The translations under genes were made by a program, and so were the position numbers. Shown here in pieces: positions 48,801 to 57,384 of a stretch of DNA of 60,000 nt. Positions within the stretch are counted from its first letter, which is position 1. Every line of letters begins with the position of its first letter. Source of the DNA: Lingula anatina (taxonomy: Eukaryota > Brachiopoda > Lingulata > Lingulida > Lingulidae); assembly GCF_001039355.2 (NCBI RefSeq), contig NW_019775169.1:261730-321729 (forward strand), in the 5' to 3' direction. Under the pieces are notes generated by a model, which had not been told where the DNA came from, did not search any database, and saw only the letters and a list, made by a program, of their open reading frames with translations.

Positions 48801-51800
48801 TAAGGTGGATCAAGTCCGTGTCTTTGAAGCTTTGCAGGAAAAATCAATCTTCCTTTGTTTCTCTGGCTCCTTGTAAAGCTCGATGTTCAGATTTTATCTA
48901 GTGCCCCCAGGTCTGCTGGAGCTGCTTTTTGAAAATAACACACGGGTAGATTTTTACCTGAGATAGCGAGAGTGCGTTTGATACGCTCAAGTCAGGCTAC
49001 CTGGCAGCCGAAGGGCATTTAACCCTCTAATTAAGAGGTAAAGGAAGTTCCAGCTAGATGGACGATTAAGATAGGACTTCTGGCGGTAGCTAGTATTGTT
49101 TACCTCAGTTCTGTGAAAGCAAATGAGAAGCGGTGAAAGAACAATGGCGCATATATGAATTATACAGAGGATTTGTACATTCAAGTGACATTAACTTACA
49201 ACCGAAGGGGATTTCCGACTATATACTAGTACCTTGAAAAAATACACTCAATTTATAGAGGATAATATCATGGTTGGCCCACAAATTGTACGCACAGTGC
49301 ATCCGTGCGTATGCCTGGTTACGTCCATAAAAATTTTAATAGATCGTTACACAAATAAGTTACCAGCACACACGCACACACATGTGATTATCAAGCATAC
49401 TGCTAGTGTTTTTGCGAATTATTGGGATTTGAGCACAGTTGCATGAAAAACAGTGATCGACAGATAGAGTTAACGATAAGTCTACGTTCAAATGTAGATT
49501 GACTTGTGCCTATAGATAAAATCACTGAATAGTAAGTCAAAATAAGAGGTGCCGCATAGTGGCTCCTTGATCAAAAGCCAGGTAACTGTCTTTGATCAGA
49601 GTAGCTGCCCTTAGATTGATACTATCTGTTGTAACTGTTGGAATCCAGATATGTTCTGTGACTTTGATCATATTTTCATGGCCATTATAAAAAAAGGTAT
49701 AAAATCGGTGCATTCCTAAAGATGAGCACAAGCCATGGAGTTTTCCTACGCAGCAGTTGTTCGTGGATACCACGTCTACAGAGTATACTGGAAACCGTTT
49801 GTTGGTGAATCTCTTCTGGTAGATGTGGATGATCCTGGTATGTAACAGCTACTTTGTATGAGTCACGTGTTTCACATTAAAATCAAGAACTTTAAAATAC
49901 CATATTATTTGAACAGAATTGCACATATGTTCCGTGGGGCAGACTTCGGGTACAGATACTTGGCATTATTGTTATGAGTGCAAATTATTATCTTTAAATG
50001 TTTTTTTTTTTCACCTATAAATGTGTTTTGGTTCTTTGTTAGCAGTATGATTTATATTGAATGGACTACATTACATTTCAGTTGGCCGGCGCAAAGACCG
50101 ATACTGTATCCGCGTCAAACGTGGAAACATAACTGTGGGGCACTTGCCGAAAGAAATTTCGAGAGAATGTTTCCACTTTCTTTTGCATGGTGGCGACATC
50201 AGGGTGGAGGTGACCGGCAGGCCTAAGAAGTCTTCGTTGAGGCAGGGTGGCCGGGAAGTTCCATGTGTCCTGATCTTCTCGATCAAGAACCCGAATCTTC
50301 TGGAGAGGATGAAGGATCTCCTGACTTCTGTTACTGGTTGTTGGTAGCATGATCGACACAAAGCCAGACAGTGCTTCTAAACTGTCTCCTAACGGCCCTT
50401 TTTAGGGCCACTACATAATGAGAAAAGCATTAATACCGCTATGTTATGATACATTTTAATACACGCAGTATGATAGCAATTACTTTCTCCTTTTTGAAAG
50501 CCCAATATCTAATACACTGTAAGAGCGGATTATTATCAAATGAGTCCGTTCAAAGCATTTTTATCATCGAATTTAGTTAAATGAGACAAAATAATTTTTG
50601 TACGGGAATAACAACCTGCTCTGTCATATATTAAAGGAAAAGGTGGAGTGATTGGCATGCACCGTGCGTTAAACAATAAGGCATGCACAGCACGTGGAAA
50701 GACTTTGTTGCGAAGTCGTTGAAGAAGACGCAACTTCAATAAACCAATAATATTTCATCTAGCAACGGCGGGTTCCTATATTCGGGGCGTCAAAAAGATG
50801 AAAGGTAATGCCTTCAGAAGAATGATTTTATCACACCCGAGTGACAGATTATGATCGCTGTGTCCATTGTTTTCTTGGGGTAAGACAGCCCTGAGTTTAT
50901 CTTTTGTCAATCGGTGCAAGTTTTCCCGCTATCTGAATTAAAGCTCTGATTTCAACATATGCAGTGGTTGGTAGTAGTTTTACCACACTGTACATTACTT
51001 CAGTCACATTAAAAATATTTTAGTTTCACGAGGGAATTTTTTTTCAGCAATGTAGAAGCAGCAATGTTGAAGAATGAGATGAACAAAATAGCTCTTGCTA
51101 GGTATTCTCATGACTGAATTCTGCCGGAATTTTTATATCGTGTCGTGCAGACCACGATTCCCTAGTCATAACAATCCATCTCCAAACATCCACATTTGTC
51201 TTCAGTGAGAGATGAATGGATAACTTAAAAATTATTATTTGAAACGAAGGCAAACATTTTAACACATTGAACCGAAAAATGAAGACAGGTGGATCGCTGA
51301 CGCTCACTCACTTCTTTTCATGTGTATTACATATTCTTTTTGCTCACTCATTTTCATGTGTATAACATATTCTTAATCGCAAAAAAAGGCACTCAACAAT
51401 AAGTGAAAAGGAAATACAGTCTGCACTTATAACTATCGTTTAAGGCGTCAAGGATGATACAAAAACTCGATTTTTTGTTTTTTTTTCATATGTTAGAAAT
51501 AATCATAGATTTAGATTATAATAATAGATTTAATACTGAATTAAGTTCTATTTTGGCAACACGCACTAAAATATACATTTGGGCGAGTTTTTCTTCCTGT
51601 CCTGACTTTAGTCTCCGCTTTAGTTGTTAAGCACCGTTACTTTGGGGTGGGGGGCGTCTTGTGTGTAGAGCGGCGACGGGAGGCATTGTCCTCTGCTTGC
51701 ACCTTAAGTAATTTGCTTTTTGTTTGTTAGCGCTTCCTTAGACACTTCCAAGACAGTGCACAGACTCCTACTGCGGCAGGCACAATTATAATTAATTGCG

Positions 51801-54800
51801 TCAGTGAAACTAGAGCAGGTAGGCCTAATCAGCTGTCTATCATTTCTCATGGAAGTGCGGCTTTCGTGGGGCGAATAAGTTTGCGTATAAAAGTAAGATT
51901 TTCTGGCATCTAGATAGAAACAAACAACCCAATTTTAACATGTAATGGTGTGTAGACCTTCCCGATCAATTAGTTGATAACAGGTAAGGTGGAGGTGCAA
52001 TTAATTTAAATTAGCCTAATTACCTGCGTCAAAGGTTTACGAGCGATTATTCAGCTTCGAAGATTGATAACAAAGTCTAAACTTCAGCCCCCATATCTCA
52101 TTGTTCAACTGTCAGATTGACATGAAATTTGATTTCGCTGTGTTTCAGTATAATTTCTATTCAACTGCACCTCAATTTTTTGACTTACCTTTTATTTTTG
52201 AAGTTCTTAATACTGAAAGTGAAGGGTTCATATATATTTCGTGAAATTCACGTTTTATCGAAATAAAACCAAAAGTAATACTAATAAGAGAAAATCCTGA
52301 TTCAGTTTACTGTTTTTTTTTGTGCTTCCTTTAGGTAGCTCTTTAAATCGTATTCATATGGCTTTTAGTTTAAGAGAAAAAAAAAGACAATTTTAGCCCC
52401 AAAACGCTGATATTACGTCACTCGTGTTACACTGCGACTACAAGCCTTGGAAGATTGTTTTGCTTGGTAGACCATACCTTTTAGTTAATAAAGAATTAAA
52501 TTAGCTGCATTAGTTTTGGACTTTTTCGTTAATATCCTTGACCCTCTAAGTTTTTTATAAGTATAGGTATATTAAAGCTATAGTAAAGCTAGTAAAGGTA
52601 TCTGGTGATTTCAATTTAAGATTGATGTCAAAAGGCAGATGTCATACCTGTAATCCAGGTAAGTTGTTTAAGCTAATTACCGGTTTGTATGAGATAGTTA
52701 TCGGAGGGAGTAATCTGACGGCAATGTTTACAACACCTCCTGCCAGGAAAAGCGTCCCTTCGTCTAATTAATCCTTGTTACGCGTGCCGGTTTGCAGGGG
52801 GTATATAAGGTGGACACGTTAAACCTTCTGTAGACACTCAAGTATGGCTCAACAGAAGATTGACTCGTTTTTTCGGAAGACATCAGATGTTCAGAACACA
52901 TTTCCAGCATCTTGGCTCTCGGAGCCCCTGCCAGAAAGACCAAAGAAACGGCCTGTGGGACGGCCTAAGAAGGTTGTGGTAACTCGGGACGCCGAACCAG
53001 AAGTGGTAGATTTGATGCTTTCCAACGAGAGATCAGCAGCTAAGCGCAGACTGGATGATGCGGAGATCGCTCCTATTCCTAGCAAACGGGGGAAATACAG
53101 AAGCTACAACCTGACTGAAAAAAAGGAAATCGCAGATTTGGCATCCCTACATGGCGTCTGTTCGATTGCAAAGAAACTCAACATCCCCAGGTCAACAATC
53201 TCCACGTGGATAGCAGAGCTCAACCATTTAGGAGAAATCAGCTGTAAAGGGAAACAAGGTAATGATTATAAGAAATTGAAAATAATTAAATTATGTTCTT
53301 TGATTTTAACAACAATATATCCAATTACGTATTTTCCAACATTTATTTTAAACACGTGTAAGACAATTTTATTAAATATGCCACGGTTTACGGTCACCTG
53401 TACCAGATATAATAGAATCTTCGAGAACACTTCTTAGAAATCAATATTTATAATCATTGTGATAATTGACTGACGGAGTAAATATCACGAATAAAAAGAG
53501 ATTTTGCATAAGGTCGATTGCTAACACAAGGTCTTAATAGTTCTTTTTCTTTTCTAGGTACAGGGAAAAAGTGTCTTTTGGGCAAAGAATTAGAGGACGA
53601 CATTCTTGCCTGGGTTCTTGGTCAAAGAGATCTGCACCTGCCAGTTTCCGTGGAAGCGTTATGTAGTCAGGCCCATGCCCTAGCAGCCTCTCAAGGGATC
53701 GACTTTAAAGCGTCCAGAGGATGGGCAAAGCGGTTCATGGAAAGAAACATCCTGTCCATACGCTCCACAACTACTGTCAGTCAGCGTCTTCCAGCCGATC
53801 TTCAGGAACGCCTGGGTGTCTTTCATCAACATCTGAGGGAAGTGCAAGAGGAGTCGGACTTCGAAGACCGCTTTATTATTAACATGGACGAAGTCCCCAT
53901 GGTGTTCGACCTGCTTCCGTCAAAGACAATAAACAAGAGAGGAGAGAAGGACGTCAGGATAATTTCGACAGGGGCCGAAAAAAGACATTTTACTGTCGTT
54001 CAAAGCGTCGCTGCGGACGGCAGTAAATTGCCTAGCATGATAATATTTAAAGGTAATTTAGCAAACTCTTTATGTTGTATAGTTTAGACTGGTAAATGTT
54101 TATTTATGAAGAAACATTACTACAATTAGATTAGTTGTATGGTTTTGCGAGGGCAATGTGTGCAAGGTTATTGTTAAAGTCTACAGATAATTTACTTCCA
54201 ATAGCAATCGGTGACTGTTATAAATATCTACATATTTCTAAGTTTTACTTTACATGCATTAAACAATTTCAGATCTTTTTGCAGTTTTCTTCATCCCTGA
54301 GAGTAAATGAACATTTCAGCCAGTAACGGAGTTTAGCTATAAATATCGCTATTGATGTCGTCCTTTCATTTTTTCAGGCAAGAGAAATCCAGTGCTGGAG
54401 GGGCCAGAGGGTTGGTTGATCACAGCAAACCCTACAGCCTGGATGACTGAAGAGCTAATGTTGGAATGGGTGGCTAAAATCCTGAAGGTATATACGGAAC
54501 GACGTCCTTCTCTACTGGTAATGGACGCCTTTTCTGCGCATACCACAGAGAGGGTGACACGTGCACTGGAGCGAGTGGCAGCCAAACCGGCAATTATTCC
54601 TGGAGGATGCACCTCTAAGGCCCAGCCCCTAGATGTGTCCTTGAACAAGCCGTTCAAAGGCCATCTTAGGCGGCTGTGGTCGGAGAGGATGCGCGACGAA
54701 GTCGCAGCTGCGAAGGGACTCATTGACCAACTGAAGACTGCCAGTAAGCAAGAAATAGTCGACTGGATCAAGGCTGCCTGGGACAATGTCCCCGCAGCCA

Positions 54801-57321
54801 TGATCCAGAAGTCTTTTTCTGTTACTGGCATCTTGCAGTCACTAAGGGGAGAGTGTGATGTTTCAGCGCCGGAGAGCGACGTAGGCCTACATGTACCGCT
54901 GCTAGAGAGCGACAGCGACGGAGAGGAGTTCGTGGGATTTAATCAAGAGGACATAACAGAGTGTGACGATCCTTTTAAGGACCTTTTGTAAAAGACAATA
55001 ACAACGTTCATACCTTTACCTAGGCATAATATGTATGAACAATGCAGATTTAAAGGACAACTCAGTGGGTTAGATTAATGTATAGAAGCAGGTTCTATGT
55101 AAAACTTTGATCAGATTTGTGTTTTGGGAGATTGTTTATTATTATATGAATAAGTCTGGGTCACAAAAGTCCTGTTAAGACAACTAGAATAAAGAATTAG
55201 AAAACGAAAACTATTTATCATGATTTCGAAGTATTTATTGAAATGTAAAATGTAGATATGACTCCTATAGGTGATTTTGAACTTTTAAGCACTAAAACGC
55301 ATATAACTTTTTAGTAAGACACAACGTTCTCGTTTGAATTTAATAAAAGACCAGGGTTTGGTATGTTTTAACTTCTTCATTTTGTTTTTCTAATTATGTT
55401 ACGCATCGTCATTATTACAGTGATTGATTCCACTTATTTTGGGGAACTGCAGGTTTATTCTTCTCCTTGGGTAAAAAATTAATGGGGACATAAATTTAAA
55501 TTAACGTGGCTTATTAAATAAATGCACAATTACCAGATTTTAACCGTGATTCTTTCCGTGCGGTGGGGAAATTTAGATACGGGAAGTACACAGTGCGGGG
55601 GCATAAAGGGGAATATAAAAATAAAAATTACCGTCTCCTAAGTTTAATAAATAATTTGGTATTGCGACATTGGCTATTTATTATTATTATTATTTTATTT
55701 TTGGCTACTATCGGATGGTGTAAGATTTTAAAACATAGGAAAGATAACATAGGACGGCTTGTCTTGAGCGACAAATATTACGTACTCCCGGTAAGAAGAG
55801 CGTTTGCGTGGATGACTCAAACAATCCAACCATCTTGGAAGTCTTAATTTTTGTATTTCGTTCAATTCGACGAAAGCCATGTTGCTGAGAATATAATTAA
55901 TTTATTTTCGTCGAATTGTTTGGCACATTACCGTATTCTATTTTGAAAAGAATGAAATTGGTCATGTATTTGAAGATATTTGTGGCCATTGTGGAGTGCA
56001 AATCCCATTTTATGCATTCTTCATGTCATGTCATCACTTTGCCAAGGTTTTCAACGTATATAATGGCAGCTGGGATACATTTTGGCTTTTGATCAGAAGT
56101 AAGGTTGCTTCAAGTTTTCAATAATATCAATATCATCACAGATAAACCTAATTGCCCAAAGAAAAAAAATTGATCTCTGAATCACAATGAGCAATATTTT
56201 CCCCATCATATTGGAGTGGCACTTTAAGTGTTTATCTCTGAGTTGTGCATACATATATGTATCAGTTGAAAATTGTTGATTATATAAAATTTTTTCATAG
56301 TAACTTTACTCAAGTGGTTTCATTTTCTACCAAAAGGTGTCAGCACAGGGTCAATAGAGCTGCGTGGAGATGGTACTTTACATGAGTGGGTCATAATGAA
56401 CCAAACGCCAGGGGGAGCTGCAAAAATACAGGTACTGAAGGCCACCATTAGGATTGAAAATAAGTGTGGGCACTTAATATGGTTACTGTATACATACAAA
56501 AGGCATTTCCACAATTGTGCATTATTTTAACATTTGCATGACAAGCAGGTGTGATGTAAAATTCAGCATAACAGCTATGATCTCCAATTGAATAAAAATA
56601 TTGTAGAGCTCTTGTTTCATTGAATGTTACATAAATTGTTGCATTACATAGATATTTCAAATAATGATATCATTTAATTTGAGAAAAACAAAATATTTCA
56701 GTCAGTGGGTTTTTTTGCTTATAAATTGTTGAGATATTATCTAGAATAACATTACAGGATTGGTCTTGAAATTGTTCTAATGAAAATATAGATTTAACGT
56801 AAGTCACAAATGTCAACAAGAATAATGATCAACCAAGTTTGATATTAAAAACTTTCATTTGTAGGTATTTGAAGAAGCAGTGTTTGGTATGAGAACTTCA
56901 GTGAGTTCAGTTTCAAAGAAGCAATCAAACCAACAAAAACAAGTTGCCAGTCAGAAGTCTGATGAATTTTACCTCAACGTGCATATACCCAGATCTGAAA
57001 ATGAAGTGATCAAAATGACCAAGGAAATTGATGAAGAAATCGAAGAAATGAGGGTCCAAATAGGTGGTGACAGATTAAAACGTCATTTGAAAAAGCTTCC
57101 TAAGGAAAAATCAAATGGAGCCCAAGCATTTGTACTTCAAACTCATCCACCCACAGGTAAAACTTTTAAATATGGAAAGAGTTTTTTTAAAGAGAGAATT
57201 GACCCATCAGCAGTCTGTCCTTTTAACTCTTAACTCAATGAAATTGTCTTTATGTAATATATTTATTAATCATTTCATGTTAATATTTTTATATTTCAGT
57301 TTTATGAGCTCCAACAAAAAA

Positions 57322-57384
<63 letters not shown>

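Larger units (their letters stand above)
46896..55933 (+). mobile_element. ~9.0 kb pogo-type DNA transposon with transposase and HIRAN-like cargo
   Basis: Ends are inverted copies: CGGTAATGTGCCAAGCAATT at the left, and the right end reads CGGTAATGTGCCAAACAATT on the other strand, both continuing CGAC. The right end is followed by TA (55934-55935). The matching empty site is TTTTG-TA-TTCTATTTTG at 46772-46773, so the target duplication is TA, as in Tc1/mariner/pogo elements. Subterminal (A)TTCGAC(C/G) motifs recur near both ends and may bind transposase. Inside: tandem repeats (47050-47560, 48190-48500), a two-exon HIRAN-like gene, a ~280 bp dispersed repeat and a three-exon transposase, both genes on the plus strand with TATA boxes. 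The host gene is GH116 (intron 1, same strand). It is unusually large for the superfamily; most pogo elements are 2-4 kb. An accidental insertion of the HIRAN gene cannot be excluded from one copy. Confidence 0.85.

Noticed and set aside
50071-50361. Two minus-strand ORFs over HIRAN exon 2
   Set aside because: They are shadows; the plus strand has splice sites, a TATA box and family similarity.
55563-55847. 94-codon ORF as a third gene of the element
   Set aside because: It begins at GTG, its hydrophobic span comes from an ATT repeat, and it shows no motif or promoter.
57115-57384. ORF ending in IYIYIY
   Set aside because: It reads through the TA microsatellite in an intron.
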